From Nematopogon swammerdamellus (Eukaryota > Arthropoda > Insecta > Lepidoptera > Adelidae): a DNA stretch of 64,000 bases. Of the stretch, positions 45,922 through 56,010 are shown in pieces. Location of the stretch: contig OX336345.1 of assembly GCA_946902875.1 (NCBI GenBank), positions 14,663,395-14,727,394 on the forward strand, written 5' to 3'. A program made the position numbers and the translations under genes. The notes under the pieces were generated by a model. It ran no database searches, was not told the DNA's origin, and was given only the letters and a program-made list of their open reading frames with translations. How positions within the stretch are numbered: the first letter of the stretch is position 1; each line of letters starts with the position of its first letter.

Positions 45922-47589
45922 GTAACGAACACCACTCTCACGGTCAACCGATCGTTTCCTCAACCGCCTTTTTAAGATACTAAGCTTTTGCACAATTTTC
46001 TGCACCTCACGTTGCCAATCATGTCCATCGCAATATTCGCAATACAGTTCCTTGTGGCATATCTATAGTAATGATCACACACTGGCAGGATTACTCACAC
46101 TAATCTGTCCAGCGCAGGATTATAAGTAAGCATTTATTTGCTGCGATCATAAAAATATATAAGAGAACCAGTTGCAGTAATTACACCGTTTAGTCGGGCT
46201 GTCGAGCGGCGAATATCATCACCGCGACTTCTGGCGTTTGAGCTTTGCGCAATCCGCGGACGAGGACTGCTCTTGCAATCTGCGCAATGAGGGCAATTAT
46301 ACGATTTAGTGATCTGTACAATTTTATTTTATCGCTGGTTTCTAAATCCTGAATAACCGTTTCGAAAGAACTTTTCAATCTCTACAATAAATTATTAATT
46401 GAATGCATAGTAATATCCACCACATTTTTACATAGTTTCACCTTATCCGATGGCAAAATGTACTCTGAGAACCATACATTCGGTTACTGATCATCCCTCA
46501 GATCATCCAAACCCAATCATTCAGACGAATGTTCACACTTCTTTGGGTTCGAGGGCCACCGAAACAACTCTTTCGCTAATAGTCTTTAGAATATCTGCGA
46601 TCGCCCAACCTCCTCCCATTTAATATACCTATAATTGGGTTGTCGCTGTGCAATCTTATCTACTTTCCTATCTTGGTGAGTCACTTCATTCCTCACTCTA
46701 TTATTAAAATAAAATCCCTTTCGGCGATCCTCATAGCTTATGAATATACTGTTCTGAATAGCTTAACATTTCACTTTCCCCACTTCTCTCAGTATGTTTG
46801 CCATATTGTGGCCGCATAAAATCGTGAATGATCACCTCGTGTACTAATTGGGCAGTTTTTGCCCGTGGAATGGAGGCATCTGGCACCCCTTTCACCGTTT
46901 AGGCATGTTTGTTTTTGTTCTGTTGAACTGGTCCAAAGTCTGCTCGCTTCGAACTGTATGGCTGGGCTGCCTCAGTATTTTTTGTGCTCCCGCCCGCAGT
47001 GCGACTAGGTCGATCCACTCGGACTGGTTTATCAGCTGTATCTATTTACAACAACTATTATAACATTAACCGATAGTGTACTTGCAATATTATCTTATTG
47101 CATGTTTCTTACAATTTCCTTATCTACTGGCGATTAGCAGACAGCTAAGTATTTTCTCGCTTAGAGGAGTTCCATTCATTTGCATGTTGCTAAGGTACTT
47201 CGATAAGAAGTTGATCAAACAAAGGTCACGACCATAAATATTGGTATGAAATACTTTGTAACCGGTTCAATAAGTAGGTAATTCGCGAGCCTTCGTTTTC
47301 TAAGAATACTGTAAAACACATAAACCGAGCTAACGCTCTTTCCGTCTACAGTTTCATGGGCGGCGCCCAGCTACCTTATGGGTTAGGTGGGCGCCACATT
47401 TCGTGCTTTCTATAAAAAAAGTTATAGTCAAACGATTGAAACTATAAACCTGACAATACAATAACATAATAACTTCCGTACGTTCTATAACTAGAAAAAT
47501 CGATAAGAGTAAGAAAGAATGCCTCATATTTATATATAACTCAATATCAGGACTTATAAACCTACGTCGTTGCCGGTGAGGATAAATTG
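45922..47589. other. Non-coding stretch with one stem-loop
   Basis: GGCGCCCAGCTA (47362-47373) and TAGGTGGGCGCC (47384-47395) form a 12-bp stem with one mismatch around a 10-nt loop. No gene is supported. Confidence 0.45.
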
Positions 47590-47745
47590 TTATGTAGGGC
47601 AGTAATTTTTTTTATTGTATTGTATTGTTTATTCATCATTCATAATATGGCAGTTAGACTACACTCGAAGTGTCACAATTTGTTCTATCCGGTTCGATTA
47701 CACCCACGAAGAAGAACCGACAAGAAACTGAGCAGGGAATTTTTT
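47590..47745 (-). mobile_element. LINE or SINE 3' end with ATACA-type tail
   Basis: On the - strand, CTGCTCAGTTTCTTGTCGGT, TCTTCTTCGTGGGTGTAATC, GAACCGGATAGAACAAATTG and CACTTCGAGTGTAGT..CTGCC, ending with ATGAATAAACAATACAATAC. The 'AAGAACCGACAAGAAACTCAGCAG' type of sequence (as read on +) is a familiar lepidopteran repeat. The class is uncertain. Confidence 0.6.
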
Positions 47746-48996
47746 TAAACATATTATTACAAGTACCTACTTTAATGACTAGCCAGTAGCCATATAATAA
47801 TATCGCTTACAGTCTATCGAAAACACAGCCTGAGAGCAAGATTAACAATTTGGCTGAGAGTTCTGACTATAAAGACTTATTAATTAAGTGTCTTTGTACA
47901 CATACTACAATGAAGTATAATAATTGTCAAAAAAATATTTTAATATATGAATATTAATATACTTGAAGTATCAAGTTGTCAATGGGTTAATAAAGTTGAG
48001 TTACTAATCGTACCTAGTCAAGAGTTAACTAATAATGCAGTCAGGTAAGTAGTATATAGTTAAAGTAGGTATGTTTATTATTACATAGAATAAGTTCGAC
48101 GTAAGCATATAGAGCAAAATGTCAGCCATATGTACATAGGCTTTGTGAACTAAGTACAGGCCGGAAAGCCGCGTATCAAATCTGAATCGGACTGGCATCT
48201 ACCTACACCACCACCGGTCGAAAGTTATTTTATAATAATAACACACGGCCGAAGTATGAGAACTAATCCCTATCACAGTAGACACTTCGGCGTAGCGACA
48301 CAAGGCAGACTTGCTGTATGTATTTAGCGCATAAGAAGATTAGCTTGCAAGTGTGGAACGAATCCTTAAGCACGCATGCTTTTAAATTATTGAATGAAAA
48401 CAATATTATTTGCAAATTTATTTCTCTACAACCCAAACGGAAAACAATACGTCCCGTCAAAATTATCTCAAAGCGGTGTAGAATTTCGAAGAGGTTCATG
48501 CAGGTAGGTCAGCGGCGACAGCAGTGGTCGCGTCGCGGGACAGGTTGTAGCTCGCCGAAGGCTTACTGGCTGAGTGAATCAGTGGCTTGCACAGTAAGGC
48601 TTCCACGCCAGTCGCCACACCGTCGCCAATACACTACAGTTGACCACACTGTTATAATATTCCACCCCAGCCACATAATAAAAAAATCGATGGATTTAAA
48701 ATTTGTGAGAATCCTTTGACGTCATTTTATCGAATTCCTTTCCCAGCTTATCCCTCCTTCATTGCCAGCTGTGACTTAGATTACATCTGAAATCAACTCC
48801 AACGTTACCTCTACCGCAAAGTCCATTTTACTGGAACAGGTAGATTATCCTGTTGTCAATTCAGCTTCTTCAGCCGCTCAGATAAGCATGTCTGCTTGTA
48901 CAGCGACTCAGATAAGCACTGACTTTCGAAAAGTCTAATCATATAAAATTACATACCCTAAAATTATTATTATGAATATGTAAACAAAATAGGCAC
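47746..48996. other. Non-coding stretch, nothing recognised
   Basis: The open frame at 48318-48719 (+, 133 codons) is basic and without a visible domain. ATGCAGTCAG|GTAAGT at 48046 lacks a pyrimidine tract. Nothing is called. Confidence 0.4.
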
Positions 48997-49574
48997 CTTC
49001 GTAATAGAACGCCTCCATTATATCATCATCAGCCGCACCTTCGATGCTGTCCTCATTGTTCAGAAATAAAATTATCTTTTCAATAATAACATTACATCGA
49101 ATAACTTTACAATCGTTCACGTGCACGAATAATTTGTCATTAGGGACGTGGATTGCGACTTGTAAATCCGACAGGTGACCTTTGAGCCTCGGGAACTCGC
49201 ATTGCGAATCGCCTTTATCGTAATATATAAAAGAACAGTGCAATATTTGTAAAAAAACTTACTCGGAAATAAAGTACCTACCTCGGACTCGGCTACACGA
49301 ATCTGGGTTAATTCCGAATGCGACACAGTACTTTTAAAAACAACGTGGATTTGTGTGGTCCCAATTAATGGAAAGCGTAAACTGTTTTAAACGACATCGA
49401 AGAATTAGCCCACACAAAGTTCTCTGTATCGAGTTGCAGTCGGACGATGTGTCGGAGCCGGTACCGAAGGGGTAACACTCACTCACAGTAATAACGTTGT
49501 CCTCATTGGCAATAAGCGGACAATTCAGGGGACCGTAGAGAAGTTTAAGGTCCACCGCCAGCCGCATGTTATCA
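48997..49574 (-). CDS. Candidate two-exon antisense gene fragment (weak)
   Basis: Reading the - strand: the upstream exon at 49574-49487 follows a CCACCACACGACTCTGTTGAG acceptor-like tract. It reads DNMRLAVDLKLLYGPLNCPL then IANEDNVIT and ends at ACT|GTGAGT. Its third codon positions are GC-rich compared with the surroundings, as in many real insect exons. A second exon may run from 49195 (GCGAG|TTCCCG) or 49212 (AAAG|GCG) to 48997. It reads FPRLKGHLSDLQVAIHVPND.. NEDSIEGAADDDIMEAFYYE and ends at GAAG|GTGCCT. The 49195 acceptor keeps phase 0 with the first exon. I recognise no family. A chance origin or a decayed retrocopy remains possible, and the strand opposes the transcription inferred for the window. 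Confidence 0.22.
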
Positions 49575-52500
49575 CTCAACAGAGTCGTGTGGTGGAAATT
49601 TTTAGGGCAATTACTGAGATTTATACTTCGCCTTGGTTACGCGAGACGTGGCGGTCAGAAGTTCGAGGTTTTTCGACAGGGAGTGGACCATTTTTTGCAT
49701 TAAAAACGTGTCAAACTAATAATATTCCGATCCCGCGGTGGTCGCTTAATTTTAGCGACGTGCCCTGGAAGGAAGGAGCTGGTGTGAAGGCCCTTTTCAT
49801 CACACTTAACGCGCGAACTCGTGTCTTAGAAGCGTTGAACTCGACCAAATTACTACGGCCATCTACGAATACTCATCAAGAAACAAATTTCATATAGTTG
49901 AGAGTAATACAGGACACGTTTTAAGGATATAGAAAACTGTGCGTATGTAATGGACATCTAAGTAGATCGAAAAACTATTAGAAAGCACTTTCTACATCCC
50001 TACACGCTAAACGCCAGCCATGAGTTAGGTAGGGCTCGCACAAGGCCCGGGGGGTCGAAAGCGCGAAACGATTTCAATCCACGGTCAGCCGCATAAATAG
50101 TGATCCCCTGACAGCAGAATTTGTTATGTCGGTGGGAAATTGTTATAACTTTAGTGTAATTGCTTTCGACTATTGAGAACTGCGTACGCTTTGTTCTCGA
50201 AAGCTTGATAGTAAGACTAACGAGGAATAGCTTGTTCCGAAATAAATTGCAACATGAAAAGCGTATTCAGGTCCGTTATAACTATCTTGTGATCATCATC
50301 CGGTTTCCTCATTGCCTAGTTAATAGTCTAAAGAGGAGAATATTATTGAAAAAGTTATTAAGAAGTTATGACAATTTTATTATTAAATCTATACCCTTAT
50401 ATTAGGAAGCGTGAACTGAACAACCTCTTGGTTGATTAATATATTTAAATATATATATGCGATAAAACCAAATCAACTAATCATCATCAATCAGTCATCG
50501 CTAGAAATAATAGATACATGATAACCAATTTAGTGAACCACACTTCTTTACGAATCTAGCTACATTCGTCCTAAAGAACCAAGAAAGACATACGATAATA
50601 CGGCAATAAGAAAGACTAGAAAAGACACCTGTTCACTCATTTCTCATTCATGAGATAAATGAACTCTTGAGTTCCTGTTGAATAATAGCGTACCTACCTA
50701 TTCAAGTGCATAATACGAAGGAAGGAACACATTACTTGCTCGTAGACAAGTCTAGTGAGTGGGGTGTGAACAGAATGTATGGTGTTGTCATTCAATGCTA
50801 TGTCATTGTGCGCGTTGATGATGATTACAGCGACTTAAACATCACTAGGAAATGTCGGTACATCAACATCACTTTTGGTTTAAAAAAAAATTACCTACCG
50901 TGATTATTTCTTAATTGGTGCAGTGCTCTAATTAATTTAGGTTTTTGCGATATCAAGAAACTGTGTCTGATCGTAATGTGTGGCACCAATGTACCATAAC
51001 GAATATTTTAAATAAAGGCTTAATTTAGCCGCACAAATAAGTGGTACTTACTTTCACGACTGATGATTCACAATAATGTATAAATTTTTTATGAATCAAA
51101 CTGAGTTCCTGGAAGTTAATTTTAAATAATATGATGGATTGCTATTATTCTTTTCACACTCGCCAACACATAAAATGTTCACAAATTAGCTATGAAACAT
51201 TTTGTTAATAGATCTAGAGGCTCACGGTCATCAACTGCTTAGAAGCGGAAGCACTTTGCTGCAGGCATATTTTTAAATCCATGTCAACACCGTCAAACTC
51301 ACAACAATTTGCCCACTTGTTCAACAAGTCATCAGAATACAGCTCATCATTTGTCATCAGCTAGTTGTGTTGTAGGCGTGGCCGCAGCGCCGGAGTCGCT
51401 TCCTCGACAAGTTTTCCATGACAACTGCGACAACAATGGGGACAAATAACTCAGACGTGGCATTAATATTTAGTTGCCGTCTGCACGTCGCCTCCCTTCC
51501 AGAAGGCCAGCTGCTGGTTCTTTATGTAATGTGTAAATCTGTGATGTATTGCTGAAGATAGAATTTCTAATCTAGAAGTGATGAAGTTTTGCAGAAATCC
51601 GTTCCCCAGACATCAAACAGAGAAAGAGAGAGAGATGGAGAGAGAGTAAGATGCCGAAGACAGTAAAGTAAAGACCGAAAGTAAAGGAACATCACAGATC
51701 TAATCTGAATCATGTGAATTTATATACGCTGCAAAGTAAACCGCATCACCGCTGCTCCGACTTAATATTGTACAGCGAACTGAAATTTGATCTACTTTTA
51801 CTACAGCAAAGTTGCTCGGAGCTTGATGTAACTTTTTGCACAATGATGTTTTCGTTAAATGTTTCAAGCTAAAATTCCGCAGCTAGCGCAATACACCGCG
51901 ATTATGTCCGACTATCAGTTAAAGTAAACGATGCGGAAGAGTTGATTTTGATTACAGCCAGTTTGTTTGCCAACTCATGGCGAACTGCGCTCGTGCACTC
52001 AACACACCTAAACTTCAACGAAGCTGCTTGTATGGCTTGTACTTACGCAAGTCTTGACGGGATTTAGTTTGATTAATTTCCACACATTTCAATTGGGAAC
52101 TGCTTTCATGCCGTACGTACTGTTGCGTGATTACGTCTCTCACTCAAATAGAAAACAAATATATTGGTACCTAACTGAAATTTTGTAGAGTCAGCAATGT
52201 TTATAAAGAGGCAAGCAGGTAGAAGAATAAAACAACGAAAGTGCGAAGTGTACATAATATATTCAAAGTCAATTCAGATCAAAAAAACTTAGATCCAACA
52301 TAAACATTCGCAGAATGCCATCTGCCATTGTTGACAACGTAGTTGATTGTTCCTGAAAGCATATTTGATATTCTGGACAGTGTCACGCCGCACGCCTAAG
52401 TCTACTACAGCAGCGATTATGCACAGTATCTGGTGCAACACAAATTACAGTGTCCTTTTCCAAACACTGCCTCTAGTTGCAGGTGAGGTGAGCCAGCGTA

Positions 52501-53579
52501 ACAATTTCTAGCAGCCATTTACGGCGTTGGCACGAGCAAACCGCTTGTTAAGAGCCCATGCTTTGCGTCTTGCATCAAAACCGTATACGAATACAAAACC
52601 GCTACCCACGTATCGATTGGAAACAATTTTGTTAAGTTGCCGAGGGAATTCTGGCGCGGCAGAGTGTGAAAGATGTCTCCGTTGTTTAGAACGGTCACGT
52701 TTGTTTCTGAATGTGACTTAGTCTTTAACTTTTGCATCAAGTCTATTGCACCTAATAACTGTGTGACCTATATTCTTCGCGTTATATTCACTAACTTCTA
52801 CAAATATGGCTTCATTATCCAACACTGGATCTCGTTCTAAATTAAACATGGCATCTCCACCTCTCAAGACGCCTCTCCCAGCACGCATGGCAACTAAACA
52901 TGGCTGCTCTGCGCCGGGCCCGGCCCGGGCACGCCTCGCTCCTGCCTGCCTGTCGTCTCGTCTCCGCCCGACGCATGCGCTCACGTGCCCACTATCATTC
53001 ACTCTGTTTACTTTGTCTCCAACGCATTCCAAGGATCCGACGACTTCGATCACTAAAACGCTTATTTATTTATGCGTATGAGCACTCGCATTGGCATTTA
53101 GAATGCGTTTTCGATTAGAGGCTTGGGAATGTGAACTTCATAATGTGAAAATATTGATGGCATTGTAAAAATAACTTAGAATTGTACAGTTGAGTTGAAT
53201 TTCCTATTATGATTATTCTCAATTTTGAGAGGGATTTTGTTATTTCTTAAAGCCCTTTTGAGAAGGGTTTTGTTGTTTCTAAAAAGTTAAAACCCCTATT
53301 AGTAACCTTGTTACAATTAAACTGACAAAACTTTAAATTGCTAATAAATAAATGTTATTCAAATAACCCGAAGACAATTCAAACGCACAAAAAACCAGCT
53401 GCCGTTAGCATCACGAAAACGAACCAGTTTGAGGATCTCAACTTCCTTAACGGGTATTCCTTAAAATATAACGAAGCCGCATTATCATTGAATTTAGTGG
53501 TACGACCAGGCGCACACTTGTATCATGAACCCCTTCGACACACTATGTTAGGTGTAGCTAAGGCTCAGCACCAAAAATC
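49575..53579. other. Non-coding stretch, nothing firmly recognised
   Basis: A GA-rich microsatellite lies at about 51620-51648. Around 52718-53081 open frames on both strands overlap a CpG-rich islet (GCCGGGCCCGGCCCGGGCAC); composition explains their length. The - strand one ends in a region reading FNLERDPVLDNEAIFVEVSE, which looks protein-like, but it lacks usable splice signals. No transposon ends were identified in this stretch. Confidence 0.4.
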
Positions 53580-53915
53580 GGTTTCTCTCGATTGATGTTT
53601 CTCGTAAACCACTGTGAGTTTGATGTTACAAAAAATATATGGCGTTCTACAAGACATACCGCTTCCCAGCAAAGAGGCTAACATGCATTTCGGTCTATTT
53701 AAAAAAATCTCCTAAAGTATGCTCCTCAAAATTAGGAAAACCCATGTTTCCGTGCCTTTCGTCATGTTATAATCATGTAATTTTACACAATTCATAAAAC
53801 GTACAATAGTTCTATCGACAAGTTGCGTAATTTTTCTTTTATTATATATTTATTGAGTTCACTTACGTAATCCAAACTCACAGTGGTTTACGAGAAACCT
53901 CAATATATAGAAACC
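53580..53915. mobile_element. Non-autonomous TIR element
   Basis: 43-bp terminal inverted repeats: 53580-53622 and 53873-53915. They differ at four positions, and the inner 26 bp (from GTTTCTCGTAAACCACTGTG to GAGTTTG) are identical. Similarity continues outward for some 15 bp with gaps (GCACC..AAAATCGG against GCACTACCGAAAATAGG), so the true ends lie slightly outside. The interior has no transposase frame. No clean target-site duplication was found, so the superfamily is open. Confidence 0.75.
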
Positions 53916-53979
53916 TATTTTCGGTAGTGCTTCCCTAAAAGAGAAAGAGAACTAATAAGGTGTTGTTGGCTGTTGGTCA

Positions 53980-54190
53980 GAGTGCGTGTAAGACCGCAAA
54001 TGCGGCACTGCACTGCAGCGAAGCGGCACGGCACGGCGGCACTGCAAACATATTCTTTGTATGTATGAAATAGTATGAATCAATAACCGCACTGCGCCCC
54101 AAACGCGGCAGCGGTTCTGCGTGTCGCGGCAAGTAATTCGTATGAACAAATTAGTGCCGCGCCGCTCCCCTGCTCTAGGTGCGGTCTCAA
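53980..54190. repeat. GC-rich probable MITE remnant
   Basis: AGACCGCA near 53992 and TGCGGTCT near 54180 are inverted ends of a GC-rich segment full of GCGGCA/TGCCGC words (GCAGCGAAGCGGCACGGCAC). No target duplication is visible. The sharp composition change from the flanks supports an insertion. Confidence 0.35.
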
Positions 54191-54442
54191 CTTATGTGTG
54201 TGTACACAAAGGTTCTGTTACAAGTGTGCGTCGATCTAAAGAAGGTGGGTCGTTGATATCATTTGAGCACTCCGTGTGACTCCGCCGCCAGATCCGACCG
54301 AACCTGCCCTACATGGTCGTACGTCGGCAATTTTCTGTTGCCAAGGTGCATTCGCATGGTGCATGCGTTTAATGCCCTGGGATTATATTTGTCTGCTGGA
54401 GGTTGACTAACCTTAGATAGCAGTATGTAAGCTTTTTTATTT

Positions 54443-55391
54443 CATTGAAATACTTTCACTTTATAAATATATATATTTCTTAATTAAATACTAACAACTT
54501 TTTGTTGCTTTATTTTTTATGTAAAACACATATTTTATTAATAATAATAAAAAAGCACATTTATCGATGAAATATTTCGCCCCGATGTCGGTGGCGTCTT
54601 CAGTCAAGTGAGAAATAATTATTTGATAGATATGTTTTTTAATATTTTCTTCTTTTTTTATATAATTTTTTATATAGAAATAGAAAGCAAATGATGGTTT
54701 TATGGATACATGGTGAGTGGATGAACGTAAATTAATATGAGTTATGAGATGTGAAAGGTATACTGGTGATGTATGTTTAATTTAGTGAATGACGTTGAGG
54801 CCTGGTGAATGGTATGAGGCAAGGATCCATATGTATGAAGTTTCATGCGTACGCAACTCTATTTCAGGGAGGGGAGGTGAGAATGATTTTATGATACGGA
54901 CGTGGAAGCAGTTGTTGTTGTTGTTGTTGTTGTTGTTAGTTGTTGTTACCAGCACACGCCAGATCACACCAACTGACATTTAACAACTGCTTCCACGTCC
55001 GTATCATAAAATCATTCTCACCTCCCCTCCCTGAAATAGAGTTGCGTACGCATGAAACTTCATACATATGGATCCTTGGCTCATACCATTCACCAGGCCT
55101 CAACGTCATTCACTAAATTAAACATACATCACCAGTATACCTTTCACATCTCATAACTCATATTAATTTACGTTCATCCACTCACCATGTATCCATAAAA
55201 CCATCATTTGCTTTCTATTTCTATATAAAAAATTATATAAAAAAAGAAGAAAATATTAAAAAACATATCTATCAAATAATTATTTCTCACTTGACTGAAG
55301 ACGCCACCGACATCGGGGCGAAATATTTCATCGATAAATGTGCTTTTTTATTATTATTAATAAAATATGTGTTTTACATTGAAATACTTTG
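54443..55391. mobile_element. Fold-back element, 398-bp arms, flanked by 14-bp direct repeats
   Basis: 54519-54916 and 54982-55379 are reverse complements over 398 bp; I found a single mismatch (in GAGGCAAGG / CCTTGGCTC). The 65-bp spacer holds (GTT)n at about 54911-54936. CATTGAAATACTTT occurs at 54443-54456 and again at 55378-55391, bracketing the whole structure. Between the left copy and the left arm lie 62 bp without a partner on the right. The arms contain CCCCGATGTCGGTGGCGTCT and a T-rich stretch; no long frame is conserved. Variable-length duplications of this size fit target-primed retrotransposition (Penelope-like or LINE) with inversion better than a cut-and-paste transposon. Near-identity means a recent event, or a palindromic assembly artefact. 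Confidence 0.85.
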
Positions 55392-55636
55392 GCATTGAGT
55401 ATTGTTATATGCGATACTGCAGTGTTTTTGTACTATCTGTTACCGCTTTTAATAGCCACACCAAGGTTTCAATTTGTACAAGAAAAGCAATGTGGTAATC
55501 CTAATCATGTTATGTCTAGAGGTGGTTGGTATGGTTGGTAGATATAATCATGAATCCAAGACCTTTGCACTTATTAAAACAGCATTAATGGTGTCTTTAT
55601 TTAAGTTCTCCTGTCATCTTTAATGTTTATTAGGTA
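55392..55636. other. Spacer between fold-back and SINE
   Basis: AT-rich, nothing recognised. Confidence 0.5.
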
Positions 55637-56010
55637 TGGGTGGCTGAGTCGGAGGGACCAAAGCACATGCTCCGACCAGCCAATATCACCTCCAAGAAGA
55701 TGGTGCCATACCGGAGACTTCCCTAGATTGCTGGCTATACTGGTCTAGAGGAGAACACAACCGAAGCTGCTATGCGGCCATCTTACATCCAGTACGGTGG
55801 TATCAATCCAGTCGACTACAATTTGAGCCTAGTAAGGGGCAAGAGAAGGGACCACAGTTTACACCGGTTCCGAACGGTGAAGCAGCAGGGTAGGTATGCA
55901 CGTAAATTGTTTCGTCAAAAAAAACTCATTGGTACACGCCGATCGGATTCGAACCCCCGACCTCTCGCATGAGAAGCCGCTGCCCAAACCACTCGGCCAC
56001 TCGCCGCTCA
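55637..56010 (-). mobile_element. tRNA-derived SINE, family S, near full length
   Basis: On the - strand it starts with a tRNA-like head: GAGTGGCCGAGTGG (box A), then GGGGGTTCGAATCC (box B, perfect Pol III consensus), then GATCGGCGTGTACCAATGAG. The body follows in order: TTTACGTGCATACCTACC, GGTTCCGAACGG-type block (as read on +), CCTTACTAGG, GGATGTAAGATGGCCGCATA, GTTCTCCTCTAGACC, AGGGAAGTCTCCGGTATGG and ATATTGGCTGGTCGGAGCAT. At about 370 bp it is the longest copy. The copies at 4078 (5' half) and 27544 (3' half) together cover it. No poly-A tail is obvious. Confidence 0.82.

Noticed and set aside
48040..48052. CAG|GTAAGT junction as a further ratchet site
   Set aside because: No pyrimidine tract precedes the AG.
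52718..53081. Overlapping open frames on both strands in a CpG-rich patch
   Set aside because: High GC lengthens random frames on both strands at once. No splice signals or domain decide between them.
55280..55340. Hammerhead ribozyme in the fold-back arm (CTGAAGA..GCGAAA)
   Set aside because: The core words resemble CUGANGA and GAAA, but stem II needs an extra unpaired base and the cleavage-site side does not form a proper stem III. A covariance-model search could still overturn this.
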